From: Smittia aterrima
Taxonomy: Eukaryota > Arthropoda > Insecta > Diptera > Chironomidae
NCBI GenBank assembly: GCA_033063855.1
Contig: CP093830.1
Location: forward strand, 22,816,854-22,880,853
Reading direction: 5' to 3'
Length of the DNA: 64,000 nt
The notes beneath the pieces were generated by a model. It was given only the letters and a program-made list of their open reading frames with translations. It ran no database searches and was not told the origin of the DNA. Every line of letters starts with the position of its first letter. Within the stretch, counting starts at the first letter, position 1. Below, one piece after another: positions 24,098 to 35,560 of this stretch. A program made the position numbers and the translations under genes.

Positions 24098-27000
24098 ATG
24101 GATAGATCAATGCTTAACACGTCGATGTCAAATGTGAATCGTAGTTTCTCAACTCAGGGAACGCCAAAGTCAAAATCAACGAGAAAATCCATTTTTCCGG
24201 CTTCATCGCGAAGAAAGTAAGTTTTCTATTTCGTTTGTCTTTGAAATTATAATAAAATATTTTCTTTTCATTGAAGTGTAAGCCTCTCAGGACGATCTAA
24301 TGCTTCAACTATGCAAATCATCGCAAGATCAGAATTTAACCTGATTGAAGCTTTTGGAAACGCTCTTCCAGTGAAAGTTACAGAGCTGTTGACATTCAGC
24401 GACCGAAACGCGCCAGTATCTGTTAACTATTCAAAGAATGGATGGGCTTGGGCAGTGAGCGGAAGGAAATTATTGATCTGGCAATACAAAGGATCAACAA
24501 AGGTTCAGAATTCAGCATCAGAAGTCGGAAAACTTGTAAAGACAAATTCGGGCAGAAGCGTAGCAAGTCAGTGCCGAGAACTTACGCTACCTCATTGCGA
24601 TATTGGACACAAAGCAAGACTTATAACCGTTTTCATACCTGAAGGAAGCCAAACCGCTGCTTGCTTAGCTGTGTCAGCCACTGGAGATGTTCGCTACTGG
24701 CCTTCAATCACTAATACTACGTCTATTGATGAGAATGGAATATTGGATGGACAGGAGTTTGATCAACTAACCAGCATTAACCCTCAAGGCTATCTACTAG
24801 TAACAACAACTTGTAATCTGATCATGCTTCAACTTCAAGTGCAAAATGGTCGACAGCGAATTGTACATCGAACTGTAAAGCCACCTTCAGGATTCTTTGG
24901 AGGGTTTGGGCGTAAATTTGCAAGTATCATCATTGGAAGCAGCCACGAGAATGAAAACAAACTGATCAAGATCACGTACGAAGCTATCAATTCAATAGAG
25001 TATCACATTAACGTCTTATCAGAGAACTCGCTACAACGATGGTTATTTTCACCGAACGCCAATGAAACTTTCCTTTATGAAGATCAAGAGATTTCAAGAA
25101 AGATTCGTGACTTCTACCGAACAAAAATGTGGAACAGTCGTAACGTCAATGAAACAATCGAAACGTGGATGGTTGATATGCAAACGGTCGATCGAGGAGT
25201 AATTGTTTTAGCAGCAGGAGTCAATCAATCATTGTCGCCACAAGTTTATTTGAGTTTGATCACCATCGTCGCTGAAGGAGAAGGATTTCAATTAAAAGAC
25301 TTTCAACTGATTCGATACAAGGCTTTTTACAGTCAACAGCAACCGAATGTCTTCTTGAATTTCAAGTTTATAATTTGCCGTGGTGTGGCTTACATGTACT
25401 CGGATCGACTTATCGTTCCCGTCTTGATTCAGACAAATGCTCAACTTCAACCTCCTATTGATGATATAGAGAAAATCGAGTTTCATTCGCAAGATGATCG
25501 ACTGATTGCTGCTAAGAATGTTGGAAATCTTCCACTGTTCTTTTCACGCTTACACGGAATCGTTTCTGTTACACCATCAGATTTTGAACCTGATTTCCTG
25601 AGCAATTCCATCAACGTATCAATGTCGAATGTTTCAGTTGTAGGCGAAATGTTCAGCCCCCAGGTTCAACAAATGGATGTATCGAATATTCTTTCGCCAC
25701 AAACTACAAACACCGGTAATCTGACTTTGTTCGAGCTCGATCCAGAAGAAATTCGAGAGAGAAACAAGGATGCGGTAAGCCAACTGAAAGCTGCTTTCAT
25801 TTATCATCTCAAACGGAACAGCGCAATGTGCCAGACAATTCTAAATGAAATGTTCAAAGACGGAGCTCCTCAAACAGACAGCAAACTAGACCGAATCGTT
25901 GTGACAATTTCTCAAGATTTAGCTGAGGACATTCCAGCAGCTGATCCAAGATGGGAGCTGGAATTGATGAATAGAAGTTCTTCGGTGGTACTAGGAAGTT
26001 CAACATCAATGCAAATTCTTCAACAATTACGAGAGAAAAATTTCTGTTTGATAAAATTCGTTGAGTTTCTGCATGGCACTGGTCTTTGGAGTCGACTCAT
26101 GGCTCTTACTGAAAATGGCAACGTTCGTTCAACTGGACATTTACTCTCGGACATTAATGAAAAGATTGTGGCCGCGATTTCTCTAAAGTGTCAGCATCAA
26201 GCTCATTCTCGAATCATTGACGAAGCCATCGACTTGATGTTATCTGAAAATAGTATCACCGTCTCCGGAAATCTAACGAATCAAGATGTGTTCTACACAA
26301 AGGTCACAAGAATCCAAGATGTTTTCCGCAAGTTCATCAGCATCATCGAAAACCTCGTTCAACAAGAAGCTTCGAATCATAATATTCAAAACGTTATTGT
26401 TGAAGTAAACACTGTTGTCTTACAAGTGCTGGATGAAGTTGTTAAGTTCCGCGAGAAAAATGTCGGCCTTTACACTCCGTTGAGTCAGGAAATGTACGAG
26501 CATCTTCCATGGACTGCAGCTAGCGATGCTGGAGGACTAAGAGACACGCTGCTTCAACTCATCCAATTAACTTTGAATCACGGTATTCGTCTTAATGGTG
26601 AAGCTGAATATCGTTTCAAACATTATCAACAGATGACGGAGCTGATTGATTTTGTGCTCGATGGTCGAAGAAAATATTTATCAAGCATTCGAAACAACAA
26701 CGAGAAGCTCAACGTTCTACAACATCAGTATGAATCTCAACGTTTTGATCTCATTTATCCCTTGATTGAAGACGAACAGTTTGAACTTGCCGCTAAATTA
26801 GCTGAAAAGTATTTTGACTTCCAAACACTTGCCATCATATGCGATCGAACTGAGAATCAAAAGCGTTTGGATGAATACATCGAGCGATTTAAAGACCTCA
26901 ACTTCTCTCAGTTCGCCATCAGTTGGCACATGAAACAAAATAAGCAAGGCGATTTGTTCGAGCGATTCCGCAACAATCAAGCAGAACTGGCTAAGTTCTT

Positions 27001-27710
27001 GAGCAATCATCCTTCGCTAGCGTGGATTCAACTTGTCTTCAACGGGGAAATGGGAAAAGCTTCAAATGTTTTGGTGGAGCTCGCTCAAAATGAAACTGAG
27101 CTGATGACTCGCAAGAGAGTAAGTTTAATCAAAATTTGTAAATTAATTTTTTGTTAATTCCATTTTATTCTAGACTATGCTCTCGCTTGCAAAACTCGCA
27201 GCGTTTGCAGCTGAAAATGATATGACGCAACAGGTAAAAGAAATTAACAAGGAGTTGCATCTAATCGAGCATCAACACCAAATCGACCAGGATATTCTCA
27301 TCGCACTTGGATTCGACATTAATAATTTACGAGTTCTTCTGCCACACGAAATGATAGAGCTGTACATCTCAGAGGAGTATAAGACAGCAACTGAAGTTGA
27401 ATTCCGTAAAGCGCTTGAACTTATTACATATGTTGACGATGAAATTGACGTCCGTAACAAAATATGGTGTGCTGCTATCAAACGAGACGATTGGTTGAAT
27501 GTTAACATGGATGCGCCATTGGACAAAATCAGCGAAACTCTCTTCTTCAAAGTCGTTGAGCTCTGCTTTATGTTAGATGGAGACATAAGCTCTTTGCCTC
27601 CAATTGACGTCTTTCTTACTTCTAGCGAGCTCGCTGATATGTTGACGAATAAGTCGTTTCACTATCTGTTAAAGCTTGCTTTCGAACATATTCGTGAAAC
27701 TTTCAAATAA
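24098..27710 (+). CDS. Nup133: Nuclear pore protein Nup133
   Basis: 1165-aa scaffold nucleoporin of the Nup107-160 Y-complex, from exons 24098-24216, 24277-27118 and 27174-27710. The short first exon encodes a basic, Ser-rich disordered leader. A seven-bladed beta-propeller then runs to about residue 480, beginning FNLIEAFGNALPVKVTELL and containing YSKNGWAWAVSGRKLLIWQY. The remaining C-terminal half is an all-helical ACE-like/solenoid domain (for example YPLIEDEQFELAAKLAEKYFDF), which binds Nup107 in this family. Length matches the family (about 1150-1200 aa). In animals the propeller carries a curvature-sensing amphipathic loop that I could not place with certainty. Confidence 0.94.
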
Positions 27711-28137
27711 AAATGTTCAATAAAATCGCTTATCTGCTTATTTTCAAAATTTCTCGCGCCTTTTTTAGTGTTTTGTTAAAAGCGCCAACGTTGAATATTT
27801 TTTTTTAATCAAAACTTTCTTATTTTGACCTATTTGGCTATAAACCACCCACACAAATCCATCCCAGATCACATCAACAACTTTTCTCTCATCGACTTGC
27901 TCTCTCATTGAAATGTTTATGTGAAAAAATTAAAGTTTTTGTATAATTTTTTTTTCCAATTTAACGGATTAAAATTTAAATTCATGGAATTCGTAGAAAT
28001 AATTTCATCATCAAAAAGACGTCGTGTCGTAGAAAGTTGTGAAATATTTTATTCAACACGCGATTAAGAGGTTCGTTAGTGATCACTTCATACAATGTAC
28101 CTGATTTAACGAGTTTCATTCAATTGTAGGCTAGAAA
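27711..28137. other. Intergenic Nup133 / GlnRS
   Basis: 427 bp with no ORF. AATAAA at 27718-27723, eight bases past the Nup133 stop, is a strong polyadenylation candidate, which implies an unusually short 3' UTR. The right part is the promoter and 5' UTR of the glutaminyl-tRNA synthetase gene. Confidence 0.5.
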
Positions 28138-30474
28138 ATGAACGATTCAAGCATTCTGGCGAATTTAATTGCTTTAGGTTTCACCGAACAGAAGTCGAAT
28201 GAAACACTTAAAAATAAAGCTCTATCGAATATACTGGGAACGGCATTCATTGCACTTGAGAAGCAAAAGAAAGATGTAGCGACATTGCCTAAAGGATCCG
28301 GAATGTTGATTTATCACTTGAGTTCCAAGATCAAGACTCAATCACTCGGTCATTTGGACTTACTAGTGTCAATGATCGCTGCAAATAAACTCGATTCTAC
28401 TCTTCGCGTTGACTGTGCCCTCGAATACGTGTTGAACAAATGTGTGTCGAGTGCTGACATCAACGTGGCAGAGCTCGAGAAATATTGTGGCGTTGGAGTT
28501 GTTGTAACTCCAGAAGAAATTGATAAAGCTGTAGAAGGAGTTTTGAGCAAGCATAAGTCGGATCTTATCGAACAACGCTACCGATTCAATGTCGGCAAGA
28601 TTTTGCAAGAAGTGCGATCTGCCTTGCCTTGGGCTGACGGTAAAGCCGTGAAATCTGAAGTTGATGTTCAAATTTTTGATTTGCTTGGTCCAAAAACTGA
28701 AGCAGACTTAGCTCCACCAGCAAAAGTGAAGAAGCCAGTAAAAGCTGCAGTTGCTACAACGAAACTCGAAGAGTCTACCCCAAAAGATGAAGACTCGGCG
28801 ATGACAATCATGGAATTAATGAAAAACAAGTGTCATTTTCATGCTCCCGGTGAGAACTTCAAAACCGATGGATATGTCACCACTCCAAATACTGATCGAT
28901 TGCTGAAAGAGCATGTTAAAGTTACTGGTGGACAAGTAAGAACTCGATTCCCTCCTGAACCAAATGGTATTCTTCACATCGGTCACGCTAAAGCCATTAA
29001 CATCAATTTCGCTTATGCAAAGGCTCATGATGGAATCTGCTTCCTCCGTTATGATGATACGAACCCGGAGAAAGAAGAAGAAAAGTTCTTCGTTGCTATC
29101 AAGGACATGGTTGAATGGCTTGGCTATAAACCTCATGCCATCACTCATTCGTCGGACAACTTCCAACAACTTTACGACTGGGCCATCGTTTTAATTAAGA
29201 AAGGATTGGCTTATGTTTGTCATCAAACTGCTGATGAAATGAAAGGTTTCAATACTGTCCTGAGTCCATGGCGTGATCGTCCAATCGAAGAAAACCTTCA
29301 ACTCTTCGAAGATATGAAGAACGGAAAGATCGACGAAGGAGCTGCCACTTTAAGAATGAAAGTTACGTTAGAGGAAGGAAAAGTTGATCCGGTTGCTTAT
29401 CGAATTAAATTTATTGCTCATCATAGAACAAAAGATAACTGGTGCATTTATCCAACTTACGATTACACTCACTGCCTTTGCGATAGCATCGAACAAATTA
29501 CTCACTCAATGTGTACAAAGGAGTTCCAATCTCGTCGTTCCAGCTACTATTGGTTGTGCAATGCACTCGATATTTATTGCCCCGTCCAATGGGAGTATGG
29601 AAGATTGAATGTTAACTATACTGTCGTTTCTAAAAGAAAAATCGGCAAGCTCATTACGGAGAAAGTTGTTAATAACTGGGACGACCCTAGACTCTTCACT
29701 TTGACTGCATTGCGTCGACGAGGATTCCCTGCAGAAGCAATTAATAATTTCTGCGCGAAGATGGGTGTAACAGGAGCCATCTCTTCTGTAGATCCGATGA
29801 TGCTGGAAGCAAGCGTTCGTGATGTTTTGAATCTTACTGCTCCACGAAGACTGGTAGTACTTGAGCCACTTAAGATTACAATTTCGAATTTCATGAGCGA
29901 TAAACCGATGAAGCTTTCAGTTCCTGATTTCCCAGGTCAAACTGACTGTAAATCATCGCATGAAATTGTCTTCGACCGTGTAGTTTACATCGAGAAATCG
30001 GATTTCAAAGAATCGCCCGAGAAAGGATATCGACGTTTGTCACCAACTCAAACTGTTGGATTGCGTCATGCTGGTGTCGTACTTAAAGTTACTGAGGTGA
30101 AAAAAGATTCAACAGGAAAGGTCGTTGAGATAATTTGTGAATGCGAGAAAGCCGAGGTGGCTGAAAAGCCAAAAGCATTTATTCAATGGGTTTCAGATCC
30201 TTTTGAGATCGAAGTTCGATTGTACGACCGATTGTTCAAACATAGAAACCCAGAAGATCTTGAAGAAGTGCCTAAAGGATTTTTGAGCGATTGCAACATG
30301 GACTCTTTGAAAATCCTTAGATCTTTCGCTGATAAATCAATCACGACCGCGAAAGTCTATGATAAGTTCCAGTTCGAACGCAACGGATTCTTCTCAGTCG
30401 ATCCAGACTCAAAGGATGGCAAGTTTGTCTTTAACCGAACTGTCTTGTTGAAGGAGGATTCTGGAAAGGAATAG
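28138..30474 (+). CDS. GlnRS: Glutaminyl-tRNA synthetase (cytosolic)
   Basis: Intronless 778-aa class I synthetase charging tRNA-Gln. Residues 1 to about 200 form the eukaryote-specific N-terminal helical domain (YqeY/GatB-like tRNA-binding). A Lys/Ala linker follows, then the catalytic Rossmann fold with the HIGH motif in PPEPNGILHIGHAKAI and the KMSKS counterpart in VVSKRKIGKLI. The anticodon-binding beta-barrels occupy the C-terminal 220 residues (FKESPEKGYRRLSPTQTVGL, GFFSVDPDSKDGKFVFNRT). The length matches animal GlnRS (about 775-780). The ATG at 28138 opens MNDSSILANLIALGFTEQKS, the normal start. It is the only multi-kilobase gene here with no intron, but it has no other sign of retroposition and its coding is intact. 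Confidence 0.97.
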   Translation: MNDSSILANLIALGFTEQKSNETLKNKALSNILGTAFIALEKQKKDVATLPKGSGMLIYHLSSKIKTQSLGHLDLLVSMIAANKLDSTLRVDCALEYVLNKCVSSADINVAELEKYCGVGVVVTPEEIDKAVEGVLSKHKSDLIEQRYRFNVGKILQEVRSALPWADGKAVKSEVDVQIFDLLGPKTEADLAPPAKVKKPVKAAVATTKLEESTPKDEDSAMTIMELMKNKCHFHAPGENFKTDGYVTTPNTDRLLKEHVKVTGGQVRTRFPPEPNGILHIGHAKAININFAYAKAHDGICFLRYDDTNPEKEEEKFFVAIKDMVEWLGYKPHAITHSSDNFQQLYDWAIVLIKKGLAYVCHQTADEMKGFNTVLSPWRDRPIEENLQLFEDMKNGKIDEGAATLRMKVTLEEGKVDPVAYRIKFIAHHRTKDNWCIYPTYDYTHCLCDSIEQITHSMCTKEFQSRRSSYYWLCNALDIYCPVQWEYGRLNVNYTVVSKRKIGKLITEKVVNNWDDPRLFTLTALRRRGFPAEAINNFCAKMGVTGAISSVDPMMLEASVRDVLNLTAPRRLVVLEPLKITISNFMSDKPMKLSVPDFPGQTDCKSSHEIVFDRVVYIEKSDFKESPEKGYRRLSPTQTVGLRHAGVVLKVTEVKKDSTGKVVEIICECEKAEVAEKPKAFIQWVSDPFEIEVRLYDRLFKHRNPEDLEEVPKGFLSDCNMDSLKILRSFADKSITTAKVYDKFQFERNGFFSVDPDSKDGKFVFNRTVLLKEDSGKE

Positions 30475-30653
30475 AGCTTCAAAAATATTTTGTAATAAAT
30501 TAGTCGCTACGAGAAATAAAAAAAATCTTGGCAATCAAACTTTAACGAAAATAATATTTTTGAGCTTTTCATAAAAATTTCCTGCAAGTTTCAGTTCGCT
30601 TTCCCTCAAAAGATTTCCCTCTTGTTTTTTTTCAAAGGAAGGAAAAGTTCAAA

Positions 30654-31697
30654 ATGATTATTAATTTTGATGAAATCCTGGATAAAGTTCTTCAATTCTT
30701 TTTTCACGAAGTGTTCAAGAAAATTGTTGAGTTTCTAACTCTCATATTCACGCGGTTCTTTGATTTTTTATTCAGTGTTGTTCTTCGTTTTCATAAAAAG
30801 AAAAAGAATCAGGAAACTTTTTTTTCGCTTTATCAGAGCAGCAATTTTCTGATAGTGAACAAAAAACATGATGTTCTTTTGAACTCCAATGACAAATCCA
30901 AAAATACAGTGACATCGCAGCTGAAAACTATTTACGCTAATGTCCTTGCTCCCGAAATCACGGAGTTCTTTTTCGCTCATCGTCTGGATTTTGCAACTTC
31001 TGGAATACTTTGCATGCCACTAAATCGAAATGCATTTCAAGAGCTTTGGGATAATCTTGAGCAACAGAAATCGTCCAAGTTCTATTTTATTGCCATTGTG
31101 AATGGTCATGTAGAAACTTCTGAGTCGGAAACGGAAGTTATCGATATCAATATTGGCGAAGATACAAGATACAAGGACACTTCGAAGAAAATGTGTAGTT
31201 CAAGGGAAAAATTATATTGCAAGAATGCTCGACGCTCTATTACTAAATTCCTTGTTCTTGAGAAGGGTTTGTATCTGAAATATTAAATCAATCACTCTGA
31301 AATAAAAGTATTTTCTGTAGGGTACTACAATAAGAGACCAGTCACCAAGCTTCTGCTGTTACCACTCACAGCGAACAGAAGACATCAGTTACGAATCCAC
31401 TGTCTTGAGATAAATCATCCAATTCTAGGCGACTACACTTACGCTTTTCGAACGAAGAACGATATGCGCCCACCCAGACTCTTCTTGCACGCTTTTAGGT
31501 TTGAGCAATTAAATTGTTTATAGTATCTAAATTTTAGTTCAATTTTTCTCTTACGTAGGTTGGTTTTGCCGTTTAGTGAGATGGTCGATATTCAAACTGA
31601 AGATCCTTTTACTGAGAGAAAGCTCAAATATCGCTATAAGCGTGGTGAAATCCTAAACGAAGTACCATCAGCTTTTGATTTGATCGACTCTATATAA
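30654..31697 (+). CDS. RPUSD1: RluA-type pseudouridine synthase, RPUSD1-like, with hydrophobic N-terminus
   Basis: 309-aa protein from exons 30654-31266, 31321-31498 and 31559-31697. The catalytic aspartate motif is HRLDFATSG. NFLIVNKKHDVLL near the start and LTANRRHQLRIHC near the end of the fold are the other RluA-family blocks. Together they predict conversion of uridine to pseudouridine in an RNA target that cannot be deduced here. Instead of the short soluble start of vertebrate RPUSD1, the first 50 residues are strongly hydrophobic and aromatic (VLQFFFHEVF, LTLIFTRFFDFLF) and end in a lysine cluster. This could be a membrane-bound amphipathic helix pair. The upstream sequence has no alternative start that would remove it, although an internal start is possible. 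Paralogue assignment is moderately sure. Confidence 0.8.
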
Positions 31698-32332
31698 GCT
31701 TGTTCTGCCAATAATATGCATGATCCAATAATTTGTAATTTAAGAATCATCGATATCTAAATAAAATTCACTTGGCCTATTTAAACTTCACTGAAACTAA
31801 ACCGTAAGGAAACAGTATTCTTGTATTTATGTTCGTTTTATTATGACTCATAATAATTACATTAAAATTTTTGTTTTATTTTTTACCTTCGTCAAATTTT
31901 ACCTTTTGAATTTAAATGCTGAAAAATATTTTTTTTGTTTCTCTCTTTCATCAGTTGTTGTTCGCTTAGAAATTTAAAGTTTTCTGTGTTTAAGTCAAAA
32001 TCGAAAGAAGTTTTAATGAAAGATCTGGAAATTTGTTGCTACATCAACTTAATGTAAATGACTCAGTATCATTGTAAATTTAACTTTGAGTGCAAATAAG
32101 ATTTTGAAATTTATTCTTTTCCCTCTACTTTAGAAACTTTTTTTTTAATAAAGCGGAATCAGCATTGTGAATTACGAATAAAAAAATTAAATTGGGAAAT
32201 CGAAGCTCAAACAGAATGAATGTTTTCGATTTTGTGAACAGCTTAAGAAAATATTTTCCTAAGCGCATTACGAAAGCAAAGCGACTGCTCTTTTGTATCA
32301 TTCTTTGCCATAATTGAAATCTGACTTAAAAT
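31698..32332. other. 3' UTRs between convergent RPUSD1-like and Dek genes
   Basis: 635 bp of AT-rich sequence with no ORF between facing stop codons. A plus-strand AATAAA lies near 31758 (ctaaataaaatt). Minus-strand AATAAA (plus tttatt) occurs at several places between 31820 and 32150. Confidence 0.45.
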
Positions 32333-34161
32333 TTATGCAGCGATGAGCTAAAATATGAAAACAATATTATTAACACTTTTGAAAAATGGAATTTTTGAAA
32401 AAAACTTACCGATTTGACTGTCTGCTTGATGAAATCTTTTCTGCTTGACAAATCATGGTTCGGGTAAAATGCATAAACCTTCTTGCAGACTGTTTTCATT
32501 GTGATTTCTTCAAGGTTCGCTTCGGCCAAAATGTCTTTAAGGAGCTTTTTGATATCGTCGTCGGATGGTATGACCTCTTCTTTACCGGCCTTCTTTGGAG
32601 GCTTCTTTAATGGCTCATCGTCTTCTGATGCATCTTCGGGTTCCTCATCTTCTTCCTCACTCGATGCATCCTTTCGCTTTTTCTTTGCAGGTGGAGCGGC
32701 ACGTTTGGGTCGACCCTTGGAATTTTTCTGGGGTGTCGATTTAGGAGTAACAGCTTTGCGAGATTTCTTCTGCTTCTGAAAAATCCAATCAAGATAAGAA
32801 TTGCTCATTTCCGTTTTGTTTTAATCATAAGCATACCGCACTGTCATCCGAGTCCGCTTCTTCTTCGACAGACTCATCTTCAGACACCTCTTCCTCGCTT
32901 TCTGAATCTTGTTTCCGTTTTCGTCCCTTTTGAGCGGCCCCACGCTTTGGCACCGAGCGATTTCCAGCTGCAACTTTCTTCTTTTTAGCAGGCACAACTT
33001 CCTCGTCACTGAATTCTTCGGATTCGGATTCCTCTTCACTCTCGCTGTCCTTACCTCGTCGACCACGACCGCCACCTCTTGTAGGTCTGGATGGAGCTGG
33101 ATTTCTTGCTGACTTTCGTCTGTCAGCATCGGAGTCTGATCCTCCTCCAGAAGGATTGTACTGTAACGAAGACTTTGGATTATGATTTTCTCTATCACTT
33201 TAAATGAACATACATCAGAGCCGCTATCTGAATCATCTCCACGTTTCTTTCGACCTACACGGGGACGAGCTTCTTCAATTTCTTCGTCTTCGCTGCTTCC
33301 GTAATCTAAAAATGTTCATAAATTTAGTATGTGTATCAAAACTTATTAATGTGTAAAGGACATACCATTAGTCCAAACCCTGCTTGCTGTAGCTCTTTTC
33401 GGTCGTCCAGCGGAATTTGAGCCACGGCCTTTTTTGGGCTTAGTTTTAACTTCTTCCTCCTCTTCCTCTTCTTCTTCTTCATCTCCTGGCTCTGGTTCCT
33501 CTTCTTCTGGTTCATCTTTTTGAACCTCTTCGAAAGTTTTACCGGTAGGTGACATCAAAAAGTCAATAATCGCTTGTGCAATGTTCTCCTTGGTTTCATC
33601 GCTCTTGATGAGATTGAGATCAAGAATGGTTGCTGTTTGTTTGATTGCGGGCAATTCGGATTTTAGTAACTCCTCGAGTTTTTTCTGTTTGTCTCCCTCT
33701 TCGAATCCAGCAAACTTTCTAATACCTCGTTTGATTTGAGGTCCAGTTCCATTCTTTCCATAGAAAAGCTAAAATGAAATTACTTGACAATCTGTCGCAT
33801 CAGTAGACAATGATCTTACATTATGCAGCACCTGTAGCTGCTCTGTTTTTGCTTTAGCGATTTCGCCATCAACTGCCGCTATCTCGCCTAGCGATAACTT
33901 CGCATTTGAAACGCTTGTATCGCCGTTTTTATCTCCATTTGTATCCTTTACCGTCTCGTCATCCTTCTTATCATCTTTTGGAATAGTTTCCTTGTCGCTC
34001 GCCTGAAATAAACGAAAATATATTTTTTATCACAGGAAAAACAAAAATATGAAAAAATGGCGCTTTGATGCCGAAAATTCGTTTTAAGCATATTTCCAGT
34101 AGTCTTTGATTTATTTCTTAATTGCCAGACACAAGATATTAAATTAACAATCCTTTACCAT
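32333..34161 (-). CDS. Dek: DEK chromatin protein
   Basis: 461-aa nuclear protein from seven exons: 34161-34159, 34002-33820, 33768-33366, 33305-33214, 33160-32837, 32775-32410 and 32347-32333. The pseudo-SAP/SAP DNA-binding region contains LHNLLFYGKNGTGPQIKRGIRKFAGF and AIKQTATILDLNLI...AIIDFLMSPTG. Long acidic runs (EEEEEEEEEE) and basic GRPKRA boxes follow. The C-terminal DEK domain is DDIKKLLKDILAEANLEEITMKTVCKKV...HDLSSRKDFIKQTVKSLI. DEK binds histones and cruciform DNA and acts as an H3.3 chaperone and splicing-associated factor. The start codon appears to stand alone in the first coding exon (ATG followed directly by gtaaag), which is the least secure part of the model. Confidence 0.92.
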
Positions 34162-34468
34162 CTTTCTGATCACGTCGAGCTTGAGTTTAAATCGTTTTTC
34201 CACGAAATGTTGTTTTTGATGTTGTTGGTTGTTTCTTCTTCTTCTTATTTTTTTTTCTTCGTGTCCGATTTGCCGATTCAAAATAAAATTATTCGTTATT
34301 TGAAATATTTATTCTAGTAAATATAAAGAAATCATAAATTAGTATGTAGCCGTGGCTTAATTCAAATATCTTTTGTTAATCAAAAGTTCACGATCAATAA
34401 AATCCAAGAATATTCATTATTTATTGTATGTGAAATTTTATTATTTATTAGAAGAATTTGAAGGAAAC
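34162..34468. other. Intergenic Dek promoter / PSME3IP1 3' UTR
   Basis: About 300 bp. The left end is the Dek 5' UTR, purine-rich in the transcribed sense (plus-strand tct repeats 34230-34260). The rest is AT-rich with plus-strand tttatt (minus AATAAA) at 34434-34450, suited to the PSME3IP1 gene ending at 34469. No ORF. Confidence 0.4.
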
Positions 34469-35261
34469 TTATTCATCGCACTCTTTCTTTTTACGAATTT
34501 GTCTTCCTGTTAAATCGATTTTCCCACTGTTGAGTTCATCGGTGCTAACTTCATCAGAACTGGCATCGGAGTCGCTTGATTTGTAATTTCCTATTCCAGG
34601 GAGGACGGCTAGAATTTAATAAAGAGACATTCAGTTTATTTCTTGAGAGATTATGTCTAACTAACCTAAGCATTTCATTGCACTGGGTTGCACAATTTTA
34701 GCTTTCTGTGAAGGAGGTTCTTGGACTCCAACTCCTTGAGACTTTCGTTTAACAGCCGTGCACAAAATTGACTTTTGCGATGCTCCTCGAGAGTAAGAGA
34801 CTGACTTTGGTTTTGAAGGTGTCAGCTGATTGAGCTTCTGATCCGCTGATTGTTCTTGTAGCTCAGCTACCTTTGCTCTATAATCTGATAGCTCCTTTTG
34901 TTCCTCCTCGTGCTTTTTACGATCCTCAAGAAGTTTTCTATTATCAATCTCTGTTAAATGATCCACGTCGTCATCGTCCAATCCCCTTATCATGTTCTTG
35001 AACTTTCGTGATTCCTCAAACTCGAGATCCTTTGCATCTTTCTGCTCCTTTAATCGATCATAAAGGCTTCTTCCATCAAAAGCTTCTTCTGGAACCACTA
35101 AAAAAATTCAATTCAGAAAATATTGATTTCGTTGTGTAATCTTTATGTCACTTACATTCAGGCTGATCGGCGGTTCTAACTCTTTCCCACTCTTCTTGTC
35201 GTTTTTGTTTACGAAGCTCGATATCTTCCTCTCGTTCAAATTTATTCAAATTGAGGCTCAT
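34469..35261 (-). CDS. PSME3IP1: PSME3IP1 / FAM192A (NIP30) proteasome-activator-interacting protein
   Basis: 225-aa charged nuclear protein from exons 35261-35156, 35097-34666 and 34608-34469. The N-terminal NIP30 domain is unmistakable: RKQKRQEEWERVR, FDGRSLYDRLKEQKDAKDLEFEE and FKNMIRGLDDDDVDHL. A coiled, Glu/Lys-rich segment follows. The C-terminal AVLPGIGNYKSSDSDASSDE matches the conserved motif that, in the human protein, is phosphorylated by CK2 and binds the PA28gamma proteasome activator. The end RQIRKKKECDE is basic and could be a nuclear localisation signal. It is head-to-head with ZMAT2. Confidence 0.9.
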
Positions 35262-35560
35262 CTTATTTTGTTTAATTACTCAATGTCAGCGAGAAACTCG
35301 ATTGAATTGGATAATTTTAAGATTTACAAATTAGATATACAGCAAGTAAACTTATTTTTAAAGCACAAGAACACAGAATTACTGTAATTAACAAAATTTA
35401 GTTTTGTTATTTTCGGTGGTGGCAAGCTACGAAATTGTGTTTCTTTGAAAGCGTACAAACGTTTTCCATAAAACAATTTAAAAGTAAACAAAGTCAAAAT
35501 TATTTTTTCAATTCGTTTATCGATTCCTCTCATTTGCTAAGCTATTTAATATTCAGTAAA
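35262..35560. promoter_or_regulatory. Divergent promoter interval PSME3IP1 / ZMAT2
   Basis: 299 bp between outward-facing start codons, AT-rich, no TATA box that I can place with confidence. Two nuclear splicing/proteolysis-linked housekeeping genes share it. Co-expression is inferred from geometry. Confidence 0.45.

Noticed and set aside
28138..30474. Intronless GlnRS as a retrocopy
   Set aside because: No poly(A) trace, no target-site duplication noticed, full-length intact coding with its own promoter space; simple intron loss is more likely.
32483..32779. Plus-strand frame rich in Ser/Phe opposite Dek
   Set aside because: It is the antisense image of the acidic/basic low-complexity region of Dek.
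33430..33500. Repeat of tct/tcc triplets as a microsatellite
   Set aside because: It encodes the poly-Glu stretch of Dek in frame and mixes GAA and GAG codons, so it is coding low complexity rather than an expanding repeat.
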